Assembly (NCBI RefSeq): GCF_031769195.1
Contig: NZ_JAVHNP010000004.1
Span: 186,001 to 250,000 of the forward strand
Length of the DNA: 64,000 nucleotides
Source of the DNA: Vreelandella sp031769195
GTDB lineage: Bacteria; Pseudomonadota; Gammaproteobacteria; Pseudomonadales; Halomonadaceae
Direction: 5' to 3'
The position numbers and the translations under genes are program-made. The notes beneath the pieces were generated by a model, which searched no databases, was not told the DNA's origin, and saw only the letters and a program-made list of their open reading frames with translations. How positions within the stretch are numbered: position 1 is the first letter of the stretch; each line of letters starts with the position of its first letter. Shown piece by piece: positions 35,436 through 43,809 of the stretch.

Positions 35436-36101
35436 TCAGCCCAGACGCTCGCTCAACCATTTGCCGATATCGTTGACCTGCTGGGGGCAAAGCGCGTGTG
35501 CCATCGGGTATTGGCGATAGTTGACGGGGTAACCCATCGCCTTCAAACGTTCTACACCACTGCGGCCCAGAGTCTCAGGCACGATGGGGTCGAAGTTGCC
35601 GTGATGAACTTCAATCGGCACCTGACGGTTAGCTTCAGCAGGCTCAATGCTATCGGCAGTGGCAAAATAGGTCGACATCGCCAGCAACCCGCCGAGCGGC
35701 TGCGGAAACGATAACGCGGCCTGGTAAGCCACCGCTCCACCTTGAGAGAAGCCAGCAACGATGATCCGCTGACTATCGATACCTTGATCAATTTGCTCTT
35801 GAATCAGCGCCTGAATCCGCTCAGCCGATTTTTTTAGCTGACCTTCATCAACCCGACGCCCCAAGTCCATCGCCAGGATGTCGTACCACGCGGGCATCAC
35901 CATGCCACCATTAATGGTGACCGGCAGGCGCGGCGCGTGGGGCATGATAAAACGCACATTTGTACTGGCGGGCAGTGCTAGGGCGGGCACCAACGGCTCA
36001 AAATCGTGACCATCGGCACCTAGGCCGTGAATAATAAACACACACGCATCGGCGGGTTGACCATTTTTCGGCTCAATAATCAGTTCGCCTGGGGCTGTCA
36101 T
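35436..36101 (-). CDS. Carboxylesterase/phospholipase-type alpha/beta hydrolase
   Basis: 221 residues of the small esterase family (YpfH and PA3859-like carboxylesterases). The oxyanion region is FIIHGLGADGHDF, the nucleophile is Ser119 in VAGFSQGGA, and the other triad members are Asp171 in GNFDPIVPE and His202 in YPMAHALC. It has no signal peptide and should be cytoplasmic. It hydrolyses short-chain esters or lysophospholipids; the natural substrate is unknown. It lies upstream of the Mrp-like operon on the same strand and could be cotranscribed. Confidence 0.9.
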   Translation of the reverse strand: MTAPGELIIEPKNGQPADACVFIIHGLGADGHDFEPLVPALALPASTNVRFIMPHAPRLPVTINGGMVMPAWYDILAMDLGRRVDEGQLKKSAERIQALIQEQIDQGIDSQRIIVAGFSQGGAVAYQAALSFPQPLGGLLAMSTYFATADSIEPAEANRQVPIEVHHGNFDPIVPETLGRSGVERLKAMGYPVNYRQYPMAHALCPQQVNDIGKWLSERLG

Positions 36102-36173
36102 GGACTATTTCCTTACTGATATGAAAAGCGCCACCCTAGCGTAAAGCAGCGCGAGGAGCGAGACATAAACCGC

Positions 36174-37943
36174 TTAAAACGGCCATACTAACGGAATCAG
36201 CGCGACCGCAATGAGGCCGGTCAGTAGGTTTAAACCGCCGCCCACACGTAAAAAATCGCTGATACGGTAGCCACCAGGGCCGTGAACCATCAGGTTGGTT
36301 TGGTAGCCGATCGGTGTCAAAAAGCTTGCCGAGGCGGCAAACATCACGGCGACCACAAACGGCATAGGGCTTACGCCGAGGCTTTCAGCCGCCGCCATGA
36401 CCACCGGGAAAATAATCACCGCCGCGGCATTATTAGTCACCAACTCCGTCAGTAGTGCCACCACACAATAGGTGCCAATCAGCAGCAGCCACGGGCTGCC
36501 CGCCACCAGCGAGAGCACGTTGCCAGCTATCGCATCTGCGGCCCCTGACGATTGCAGGGCCGCCCCCACGCCAAACGAGGCGGCAATCGTTAGCAGCACC
36601 TGGGTATCCAGGCCACGTTTAGCAGCTCCCACCGAACAACAGCCCGCCAGCAGCACCATGGCTGCCCCCAGCATGGCAGCGTTTAGCATACTTAATACGC
36701 CCAATGCCGCCAGCAACACGGCCCCTAGCAAAATTCCCCATGCAAGCGGCGCTTTCTCATGAATGGGCCTTGCTGAGCCGTTTAACTCGCTAATCAGTAG
36801 GAAGTCTTTCGACTGTCGGTGGCGCTCAATAAAGGGTGGGCGCGCCTCTAAAAGCAGAACATCAGAAGACTGTAAGCGAACCTGGCCTAGGTTCCCTTTG
36901 ACACGCTCTCCGCTACGGCAAACCGCCAGTACGGCGGCCCCATATAGCGTTCTAAAGCGCCCATCTCGAATTCGTTGCCCAATAAACTGACACTGGTTCG
37001 ATACTACCGCCTCTACCAACCGACGCTCTTTGAACTCTTTTTCTAGGCTTGATGAGCCATCTCGAGAGGGAATAAGACCCCGAATTTGCTGGAGTTCGAC
37101 AGCAGCATCTGAAGTGCCGACAAACACCAGACGATCGCCCGCCTTCAGCTGTTCACCCGGTCCAACGACGCTGACCACGTTACCCGCGCGTTCAATCTCT
37201 ACCAGGAACAGCTCTTGCAAATGTCGCAGCCCGGCCTCTTCTACCGTGCGGTCAACCAGCACGCCCGCAGGGTCTATCTCCATTTCAATAGTGAACTCAC
37301 GCGGGTTGGCAAAGGCTTTCGCCATGCCCTCTCGGGTCGGCAATAAGCGTGGCCCCACCAGGATTAAATACGACAGGCCAACCAACGCCACCGGCAGCCC
37401 CACCCAGGCTAAATCAAAAAGCCCCATGGCCAGTTCGGGGTAGCGCTCAATCAACAAACCATGCACCACCAGGTTCGTACTGGTGCCAATCAACGTGATG
37501 GTGCCCCCCAAAATAGAAGCAAAGCTAAGCGGCATAAGCAGACGCTGGGGAGATAGTTTAATGCGCCGGCTCCAGCTCATCACTGCTGGAATATACGTTG
37601 CTACGATCGGCGTATTATTGAGAAAGCCGCTAAGCGCTGCGACGGGTAGCAGCAGCCGCGCCAGCGCGCTGCGCTCACTTGAAGGCCGCCCTAATACATA
37701 GCGAATAATCAGATCAATGCCGCCGGTTTCACGAATACTGGCCACCAGCACATACATGAAGGCCACGGTAAACAGGCCGCTATTGGAAAACCCGCCCAGC
37801 GCCTGCTGGGGGTCGATGACGCCCAGCGTCATTAACACCACCACCGCGCCCATCAAAATAATATCGGGCCCCAAGCGTGACAGCGCCATTAGCGGAAATA
37901 TAGTCAGCACTACCCCTACTGCGATCCAAGCATCCAGCGACAT
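36174..37943 (-). CDS. SLC13-type transporter with two TrkA-C domains
   Basis: 589 residues. Membrane helices occupy both ends (about 1-190 and 395-589), and between them are two RCK/TrkA-C-like regulatory domains (about 215-300 and 305-385; for example RTVEEAGLRHLQELFLVEIER and RIRDGRFRTLYGAAVLAVCRSGERVKG). The transport motifs SGFLNNTPIVATYIPAVMSW and SILGGTITLIGTSTNLVVHG are typical. Members move dicarboxylates, sulfate or other anions with sodium. The substrate is not determinable, and no sulfur genes are nearby. Confidence 0.87.
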   Translation of the reverse strand: MSLDAWIAVGVVLTIFPLMALSRLGPDIILMGAVVVLMTLGVIDPQQALGGFSNSGLFTVAFMYVLVASIRETGGIDLIIRYVLGRPSSERSALARLLLPVAALSGFLNNTPIVATYIPAVMSWSRRIKLSPQRLLMPLSFASILGGTITLIGTSTNLVVHGLLIERYPELAMGLFDLAWVGLPVALVGLSYLILVGPRLLPTREGMAKAFANPREFTIEMEIDPAGVLVDRTVEEAGLRHLQELFLVEIERAGNVVSVVGPGEQLKAGDRLVFVGTSDAAVELQQIRGLIPSRDGSSSLEKEFKERRLVEAVVSNQCQFIGQRIRDGRFRTLYGAAVLAVCRSGERVKGNLGQVRLQSSDVLLLEARPPFIERHRQSKDFLLISELNGSARPIHEKAPLAWGILLGAVLLAALGVLSMLNAAMLGAAMVLLAGCCSVGAAKRGLDTQVLLTIAASFGVGAALQSSGAADAIAGNVLSLVAGSPWLLLIGTYCVVALLTELVTNNAAAVIIFPVVMAAAESLGVSPMPFVVAVMFAASASFLTPIGYQTNLMVHGPGGYRISDFLRVGGGLNLLTGLIAVALIPLVWPF

Positions 37944-38077
37944 AACCCTGCGTCCTTCATAGCGAGTCTTAATAACCGTCTAAACAAGAAAGTACCGGAA
38001 GCATTGTGCCGCCTGACAGATATTCTAAAAAGTTATTTTTAGAAACACAGTAAGAACCAAAAAGAATATACTAGAAA

Positions 38078-38129
38078 GGCGTGAGGCGTGAGGCGTGAGG
38101 CGTGAGGCGTGAGGCGTGAGGCGTGAGGC
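38078..38129. repeat. Seven tandem copies of the heptamer GGCGTGA
   Basis: Seven exact copies of GGCGTGA run from 38078 to 38126, followed by GGC. The array sits in the 278-nt region between the SLC13 gene start and the terminator of the cold-shock gene. Exact short repeats of this kind are prone to copy-number change by slippage. Confidence 0.9.
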
Positions 38130-38148
38130 AGATTATCGTGTAGAAACA

Positions 38149-38175
38149 AAAAACCCCGCTCAAGGCGGGGTTTTT
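38149..38175 (-). terminator. Rho-independent terminator of the cold-shock gene
   Basis: AAAAACCCCGC and GCGGGGTTTTT form an 11-bp stem with a 5-nt loop, 45 nt past the stop of the minus-strand csp gene. There are A/T runs on both sides, so it can also work on the plus strand. Confidence 0.88.
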
Positions 38176-38220
38176 CTAGCGCACTAACATCAGGTGTTAG
38201 CGGCGAACATCAAGCTGAAA

Positions 38221-38427
38221 TTAACCCAGAACTTTGATGTTGGAAGCCTGAAGGCCTTTTTTACCCTGGGTGACGTCGAAGGAAACCTTCTGGCCGTCTT
38301 GCAGAGTTTTGAAGCCGTCAGCTTGAATTTCAGAGAAATGCGCGAACAGGTCGTCGCCATTGTCGTCCGGAGAAATGAAGCCGAAGCCTTTAGTGTCGTT
38401 AAACCACTTAACGGTACCAGTTGCCAT
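38221..38427 (-). CDS. Cold-shock domain protein (CspA family)
   Basis: 68 residues forming one cold-shock domain. RNP1-like KGFGFISPDD and RNP2-like DLFAHFSEI are present, and the start MATGTVKWFNDTKG is typical. It binds single-stranded RNA and DNA as an RNA chaperone. GAGGA precedes the ATG. About 190 nt separate it from the next upstream gene end, enough for the long 5' leader common in csp mRNAs. A run of T with TTGACA near 38620 could belong to its promoter, but I see no certain -10. Whether this copy is cold-induced cannot be told. Confidence 0.95.
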   Translation of the reverse strand: MATGTVKWFNDTKGFGFISPDDNGDDLFAHFSEIQADGFKTLQDGQKVSFDVTQGKKGLQASNIKVLG

Positions 38428-38618
38428 GATCGAAATCCTCGATTAGAGCTTAATGTAGAGCCGGGTAATACCCGAGTTGCAGTGGGTAGAACAAGAAACT
38501 TTCACCAGACTCAACGCTAGAGCGTTTCGATACTGCTGACAACGTTCGACTTGCTAACCAACTGCATTCAGCATGCGCTTAACCAAGCCGCACGTCAACA
38601 CTATGATGAAAAAAAATG

Positions 38619-40295
38619 TCAATGCAATGACTTTTCTTTCAAAATCCATCCAGCGGCTTTTTCGGCGATCATTAAGGTCGGCGAATTGGTGTTTCCGCTG
38701 GTGATGGTGGGCATCACACCCGCGTCGGCAATGCGTAATCCACGCACCCCTCTTACCCGCAATTTTTCATCCACCACCGCCATGGGGTCATCGCTTCGGC
38801 CCATTCGCGTGGTGCCTACCGGATGAAATATCGTCGTACCAATATCCCCCGCTAGCCGCGTTAGCTCGTCATCGGTTTGATACTCAACGCCCGGCTTTAC
38901 CTCTTCAGGCGAATATTTAGCAAAGGCAGGCTGTTCGGCGATACGCCGGGTTACCCGCAGCGAATCAGCCGCCACCTTGCGATCTTCCGGCGTGCTGAGA
39001 TAATTCGGCGAAATCGCCGGTGCCTGACGCGGGTCGGCGCTTTTCAAACGCACCGTTCCCCGACTAGTGGGGTTCAAGTTGCACACGCTCGCCGTAATCG
39101 CCGGATACGGATGCAGCGGCTGCCCAAAGGCCTCTAGGCTGAGCGGCTGCACATGATACTGAATATTGGGGTACGGCTGATCGTCAGAACTGCGGGTAAA
39201 CGCGCCAAGCTGCGAAGGCGCCATGCTCATCGGCCCGGTCCGCTTAGTCACATACTCCCAGCCAATGCCCGCCTTGCCCCACAGCGTACTGGCAATAGCG
39301 TTGAGCGTTTTGGCATTACTGACACGATACACCGAGCGAATCTGGAGGTGATCTTGCAGGTTTTCACCCACCCCAGGCAGGTCGTGTATCACCTCAATGC
39401 CATGCTCGCGCAGATGTTCAGCAGGCCCAATACCCGACAGCTGTAAAAGGTGGGGTGAACCAATCGCCCCGGCACACAGCACTACTTCCTTTCGCGCCTG
39501 AACACGCAGAGGCTTGCCGCTGCGCACCACTTCTACCCCAGTACAGCGAAGCGCTTGCTGCGTGTTATCGAAGCAGAGCCGATTCACCTGGGTGGAGTGC
39601 CAAAGCGTCAGGTTGTCCCGCTTTAGCGCGCTGCGTAAAAAGGCCTTAGCAGTATTCCAGCGCCAGCCGTCACGTTGGTTCACCTCAAAATAGGCAACCC
39701 CTTCATTGCTACCCCGGTTGAAGTCTTCAGTGCGGGGAATACCCGCCTGAACCGCCGCCTCGGCAAAATCATCCAGCACTTCCCACTTTAAGCGCTGCTT
39801 CTCAACTCGCCATTCGCCGCCATGGCCATGAAAAGTTCGATGAGTGTCATCACCGTCGCTGCCTTCATCCAGCCGGTAGTGGTTTTCGTGCTTGATAAAG
39901 TCCGGCAGGCAGTTCTCCCAACGCCACTCGTCACTGCCGGTGACCTCCGCCCAATGGTTGTAATCCCGCGCCTGGCCGCGCATGTAAATCATGCCATTGA
40001 TACTTGAACAGCCCCCTAGGGTTTTTCCGCGCGGGTAGATGAGCGAGCGGCCATTAAGCCCCTTATCTGGTTCGGTACGAAACAGCCAGTCGGTGCGCGG
40101 GTTATTAATGCAATAAAGGTAGCCCACTGGAATATGGATCCAGTGGTAGTTATCCCGACCGCCCGCTTCGATCAGCAGCACTTTGTTTGCAGGGTCAGCG
40201 CTTAGTCGGTTGGCCATCAGGCACCCTGCGGTGCCTGCACCCACCACGATGTAGTCAAACGCTTCAGCGGCGGGGGTGATTGTCATTGTTGGCAT
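38619..40295 (-). CDS. dddA: GMC-family FAD dehydrogenase, probable 3-hydroxypropionate dehydrogenase
   Basis: 558 residues. The N-terminal FAD motif is YIVVGAGTAGCLMANRL; GKTLGGCSSINGMIYMRG and the C-terminal FHPVGTTRMG with the active-site histidine are typical of glucose-methanol-choline oxidoreductases. It would often be labelled choline dehydrogenase, but there is no betB or betI here. The partner 27 nt upstream is a CoA-acylating malonate-semialdehyde dehydrogenase. In Halomonas, DddA and DddC form exactly this pair and convert 3-hydroxypropionate to malonate semialdehyde and then acetyl-CoA. The gene name rests on this pairing. Confidence 0.75.
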   Translation of the reverse strand: MPTMTITPAAEAFDYIVVGAGTAGCLMANRLSADPANKVLLIEAGGRDNYHWIHIPVGYLYCINNPRTDWLFRTEPDKGLNGRSLIYPRGKTLGGCSSINGMIYMRGQARDYNHWAEVTGSDEWRWENCLPDFIKHENHYRLDEGSDGDDTHRTFHGHGGEWRVEKQRLKWEVLDDFAEAAVQAGIPRTEDFNRGSNEGVAYFEVNQRDGWRWNTAKAFLRSALKRDNLTLWHSTQVNRLCFDNTQQALRCTGVEVVRSGKPLRVQARKEVVLCAGAIGSPHLLQLSGIGPAEHLREHGIEVIHDLPGVGENLQDHLQIRSVYRVSNAKTLNAIASTLWGKAGIGWEYVTKRTGPMSMAPSQLGAFTRSSDDQPYPNIQYHVQPLSLEAFGQPLHPYPAITASVCNLNPTSRGTVRLKSADPRQAPAISPNYLSTPEDRKVAADSLRVTRRIAEQPAFAKYSPEEVKPGVEYQTDDELTRLAGDIGTTIFHPVGTTRMGRSDDPMAVVDEKLRVRGVRGLRIADAGVMPTITSGNTNSPTLMIAEKAAGWILKEKSLH

Positions 40296-40322
40296 GGGCT
40301 TGGCTCCCGTAACGGTCAGGCG

Positions 40323-41834
40323 TTACTTCGCCGTCGGCATCACAAACTCAGCACCCGCGTCGATGGAGTCTGACCAGCGCTGCATGATCGACTTCTGCTT
40401 GGTGTAGAAGCGTACCCCCTCTTCACCATACGCGTGAGTATCGCCAAACAGCGAGCGCTTCCAGCCGCCAAAACCGTGCCACGCCATAGGCACCGGAATC
40501 GGTACGTTGATGCCGACCATGCCCACCTGAATACGGCGACCAAATTCGCGGGCAACGCTGCCGCTTTCGGTAAAGCAGCTCACCCCGTTGCCAAACTCAT
40601 GGTCGTTGATCAGTTGAATGGCGGTCGCCACATCCGGCACGCGCACGCATACCAGCACCGGGCCAAAGATCTCCTCTTTATAGATAGTCATCTCTGGTGT
40701 GACGTGGTCAAACAGCGTGCCGCCCATCCAGAAGCCATCGGCGCAGTTCTCGCCCGCCTGTGTGCTATCAAACTCACGGCCATCCACAATCAGCTGCGCG
40801 CCTTCCGCAACGCCCTTTTCGATGTAGCCGGTAATCCGCTGGTGTGCCTGGCGGGTCACGATTGGCCCCATCTCCGCATCCAGCTGCATGCCATCTTTGA
40901 CTTTCAGCGCCTTGGCACGCTCGGTAAGCATCGGCACCACTTTATCGGCCACATCGCCTACCAGCACGGCCACGCTAATCGCCATGCAGCGCTCGCCGGC
41001 ACTGCCATAGGCTGCACCAATCAGCGCATCCACCGCTTTATCCAAGTGGGCATCCGGCATCACCACCATATGGTTTTTCGCCCCACCCAGTGCCTGTACG
41101 CGCTTACCGTGCTTCGCGCCACGCTCGTAGATCAGGTTGGCAATGGGCGTGGAGCCGACAAACGACAGCGCTTTAACATGAGGATGGTCAATCAGTGCTT
41201 CGACGGAGTCTTTATCGCCCTGCACCACGTTGAACACGCCATCGGGTAGACCTGCCTGCGTTAACAGGTCAGCAATCATCAGCGAGGCGCTAGGGTCCAG
41301 CGGGCTGGGCTTGAGAATAAAGGTGTTACCGGCAGCAATGGCGATGGGGAACATCCACATAGGCACCATTGCCGGGAAGTTAAATGGCGTAATACCTGCC
41401 ACTACGCCCAGCGGCTGACGCACGGTCCAGTTATCAATCCCGGTGCTGACCTGTTCGGTATAGTCCCCTTTTAATAGCTGGGGAATGCCGCAAGCGAACT
41501 CGACAATATCGATGCCCCTCGCTACCTCGCCCTGAGCATCGGTAAATACCTTGCCATGCTCTTTGGTAATCGCCTCGGCCAGCGCATCCTTATTAGCGTT
41601 AAGCAGCTCTAAGAATTTAAACATCACGCGAGCGCGGCGAATGGGCGGCGTATCGGCCCAAGCGGGAAACGCCGTCTGGGCGGCCTGCACTGCGGTGTCC
41701 ACATCGGCGGCCGAGGCCAGCGCCACGCGCCCTGTCACCTGACCGGTGGCAGGGTTGAACACATCTTGGGCGCTACCGGAGGTACCTTCGCTACGCTGGC
41801 CGTTAATAAAGTGATGGATGGCGTGGGTGGTCAT
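40323..41834 (-). CDS. dddC: CoA-acylating (methyl)malonate-semialdehyde dehydrogenase, probable DddC
   Basis: 503 residues of the MmsA/IolA family. The nucleophile is Cys283 in GSAGERCMAISVAVLVG, and the general-base Glu of other aldehyde dehydrogenases is absent: the motif reads QALGGAKNHMVVMP, as in CoA-dependent members. It converts malonate or methylmalonate semialdehyde with CoA and NAD to acetyl- or propionyl-CoA and CO2. AAAGG precedes ATG 41834. Being first in a two-gene unit with the GMC dehydrogenase favours a role in 3-hydroxypropionate use over valine degradation (mmsA), since mmsB is absent. Confidence 0.85.
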   Translation of the reverse strand: MTTHAIHHFINGQRSEGTSGSAQDVFNPATGQVTGRVALASAADVDTAVQAAQTAFPAWADTPPIRRARVMFKFLELLNANKDALAEAITKEHGKVFTDAQGEVARGIDIVEFACGIPQLLKGDYTEQVSTGIDNWTVRQPLGVVAGITPFNFPAMVPMWMFPIAIAAGNTFILKPSPLDPSASLMIADLLTQAGLPDGVFNVVQGDKDSVEALIDHPHVKALSFVGSTPIANLIYERGAKHGKRVQALGGAKNHMVVMPDAHLDKAVDALIGAAYGSAGERCMAISVAVLVGDVADKVVPMLTERAKALKVKDGMQLDAEMGPIVTRQAHQRITGYIEKGVAEGAQLIVDGREFDSTQAGENCADGFWMGGTLFDHVTPEMTIYKEEIFGPVLVCVRVPDVATAIQLINDHEFGNGVSCFTESGSVAREFGRRIQVGMVGINVPIPVPMAWHGFGGWKRSLFGDTHAYGEEGVRFYTKQKSIMQRWSDSIDAGAEFVMPTAK

Positions 41835-41972
41835 TGTGGCTACCTTTATAATAAAAGCTTAAGTGATCGACGAATGAATCCTAGATTACCCCGCCCTACC
41901 GCCCATGCAATTGAGTAATTTTTAACCTAGATATAAGCTTTGCTAATAACAAAATCATGCAGGGTAACCACT

Positions 41973-42881
41973 ATGCAGGAGTACGCCACGCTACGGGCCT
42001 TTGTGGCCGTTGCCCACACCGGCAGCGTCTCAAAGGCGGCCGAGCAGCTCCACCTTACACAGCCAGCCGTTAGTCTAAAGTTGAAGCAGCTACAGCAGCA
42101 CCTGGGTTTAACACTATTTACCCGCCGCCCGCAGGGGTTAACCCTTACCGCCGATGGCTATGCCCTGCTGCCCGCTGCAGAAAATGCGCTGGCCAGTGCG
42201 CTCGCCTTTGAGCAGAGCGCCAGCGCGTTACACAGCACGCTGCGGGGCAAGCTGCGCATTGGCACGATTGTCGACCCTGAGTTTATTCGCCTTGGCGATT
42301 TTCTCAGCCGATTAATGGCCCGCGCACCCCAGCTTGAAACCGAGCTTCACCATGGCATGAGCGGCAGCGTATTGGGCAATGTGGAGCAGGGTGAATTAGA
42401 CGTGGGCTTTTTTCTCGCCCCGCCCGGCGAAGGCACGGGTAATCCAGCGTTGGCGTGGCGTGAGCTCACTCACTTTCACTACCATGTCGTTGCTCCGGCG
42501 GGCTGGGAAGGAAAGCTTGCCGACACCCGCTGGGAAGCACTGGCACAACTCCCCTGGATCGTGACCCCACCGGTATCAGCGCATTCGCGGCTACTGAAAC
42601 GGGCGCTGGCTGCAAGCGGTGCGACACCTAACCGCGTTGCCCAGGTCGACCAAGAGGCGTGTATGCTGGATTTAGTACGTGCAGGCGTGGGCCTAAGCCT
42701 CGCGCGCGATGCGCTGGCTATGGCCGAACGTCAGGAGAGCGGTTTGGCGGTGGCAGATAACGTGCGACTGCCCTGCGCCCTGAGCCTCATTTGGCGCAGC
42801 GACCGCGCCACCGAACCCACTATTAAAGCAGCATTGGACACGCTAGATACGGTTTGGCCGCATCGGCTAAGGTCACTGTAA
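41973..42881 (+). CDS. LysR regulator divergent from dddCA
   Basis: 302 residues from ATG 41973, 8 nt after AGGG; a TTG at 41940 is less likely. The N-terminal helix-turn-helix (EYATLRAFVAVAHTGSVSKAAEQLHLTQPAVSLKLKQLQQHLG) and LysR effector domain are clear. It is divergent from the dehydrogenase pair, with 138 nt between the two start codons, the usual layout for a LysR activator of a catabolic operon. LysR proteins near 3-hydroxypropionate genes respond to that acid in Pseudomonas; the same effector here is inference. Confidence 0.88.
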   Translation: MQEYATLRAFVAVAHTGSVSKAAEQLHLTQPAVSLKLKQLQQHLGLTLFTRRPQGLTLTADGYALLPAAENALASALAFEQSASALHSTLRGKLRIGTIVDPEFIRLGDFLSRLMARAPQLETELHHGMSGSVLGNVEQGELDVGFFLAPPGEGTGNPALAWRELTHFHYHVVAPAGWEGKLADTRWEALAQLPWIVTPPVSAHSRLLKRALAASGATPNRVAQVDQEACMLDLVRAGVGLSLARDALAMAERQESGLAVADNVRLPCALSLIWRSDRATEPTIKAALDTLDTVWPHRLRSL

Positions 42882-42954
42882 GGAAGCGGAACCTCTCGAC
42901 ACTAATGGACTCAATAACGAGCGTTGACTCGCCACCTCCACCGGAGTGTTTGCA

Positions 42955-43578
42955 ATGATCCGATTTCCCCTTATTCGCCCCTTAACGCTGTGCGTCATGG
43001 CCGCTGCCGGTCTTGCGAGCGCATCGCTTCAAGCGCAATCCAACGCCGAGGCGACTTTTGCCGGTGGCTGCTTCTGGTGCATGGAGCCTCCTTACGATAA
43101 ACAGGTGGGCGTAAGTGCCACTATTTCTGGCTATATGGGCGGTGAGCTTGAGAACCCCACCTATGAGCAGATCTCGCGAGGCGGCACCGGCCATATAGAA
43201 GTCGTACAAATCGAGTACGACGATACCCAGATCAGCTACGAACAGCTTCTGGAAATTTTCTGGCGCAACATAGACCCCTTCGCCGTTAACCGTCAGTTTT
43301 GCGATAGCGGCGACCAGTATCGCTCGGCTATCTTCTACAGTAACGATGAAGAGCAGGCGTTAGCGGAAGCCTCCAAAGCCGAGATGGAAGCGAGGTTTGA
43401 TCAAGAGATCACCACCGATATCCTACCCGCCAGCGAGTTTTGGACGGCAGAGGAGTACCACCAGGACTACTACGAGAAAAACCCTCTTCGTTACAAGTTC
43501 TACCGCCTAAGCTGCGGCCGGGATGACCGTTTAGAAGAAGTGTGGGGCGAAGAAGCGGGCGGCCCTACGTTCGAGTAA
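42955..43578 (+). CDS. msrA: Exported peptide-methionine (S)-S-oxide reductase
   Basis: 207 residues from ATG 42955, 8 nt after GGAG. An N-terminal signal peptide (about 1-27, ending SASLQAQ) is followed by the MsrA domain with GGCFWC and its catalytic Cys39. FAVNRQFCDSGDQYRSAIFY and the substrate-side EEYHQDYY are typical, and a resolving cysteine lies in YRLSCGRDD. It reduces the S-form of methionine sulfoxide in proteins. The signal peptide implies repair of periplasmic proteins, unlike the cytoplasmic enterobacterial enzyme. A terminator follows. Confidence 0.93.
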   Translation: MIRFPLIRPLTLCVMAAAGLASASLQAQSNAEATFAGGCFWCMEPPYDKQVGVSATISGYMGGELENPTYEQISRGGTGHIEVVQIEYDDTQISYEQLLEIFWRNIDPFAVNRQFCDSGDQYRSAIFYSNDEEQALAEASKAEMEARFDQEITTDILPASEFWTAEEYHQDYYEKNPLRYKFYRLSCGRDDRLEEVWGEEAGGPTFE

Positions 43579-43600
43579 CCCTCTCCGTTACCCTCAAAAG

Positions 43601-43633
43601 CGCCAAGACGGTTTATCCGCCTTGGCGTTTTTT
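43601..43633 (+). terminator. Rho-independent terminator of msrA
   Basis: CGCCAAG-A-CGG pairs with CCG-C-CTTGGCG around a short TTTAT loop (one mismatch), followed by six or more T. It lies 22 nt after the msrA stop. Confidence 0.88.
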
Positions 43634-43809
43634 ATGGAACGATTTCCTATGCGACTTGCCCCAACGTGAGTGTTATTAAATGGCTAATTATTCATTTGGG
43701 CAAAACGCCATTTTTCTACTAAGGTAGAAAGTCAGCATTAATAGACCAGTCGGCTAAAGGACTGCTCTATCTGATTAAACGCCCCGTTGATCTAAAGATA
43801 GGAGATCTT

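Noticed and set aside
38078..38129. CRISPR array
   Set aside because: The units are 7 bp, directly adjacent and without spacers, so it is a simple tandem repeat.
40434..41249. 271-codon plus-strand open frame opposite dddC
   Set aside because: Shadow of the aldehyde dehydrogenase gene, with the composition biased as expected for an antisense frame in GC-rich DNA.
38619..41834. Betaine synthesis genes (choline dehydrogenase plus betaine aldehyde dehydrogenase)
   Set aside because: The aldehyde dehydrogenase has the CoA-acylating malonate-semialdehyde pattern, not BetB, and no betI or BCCT transporter is adjacent.
41835..41972. Specific LysR operator in the ddd intergenic region
   Set aside because: Several T-N11-A arrangements can be drawn, but none forms a convincing dyad, so no site is called.
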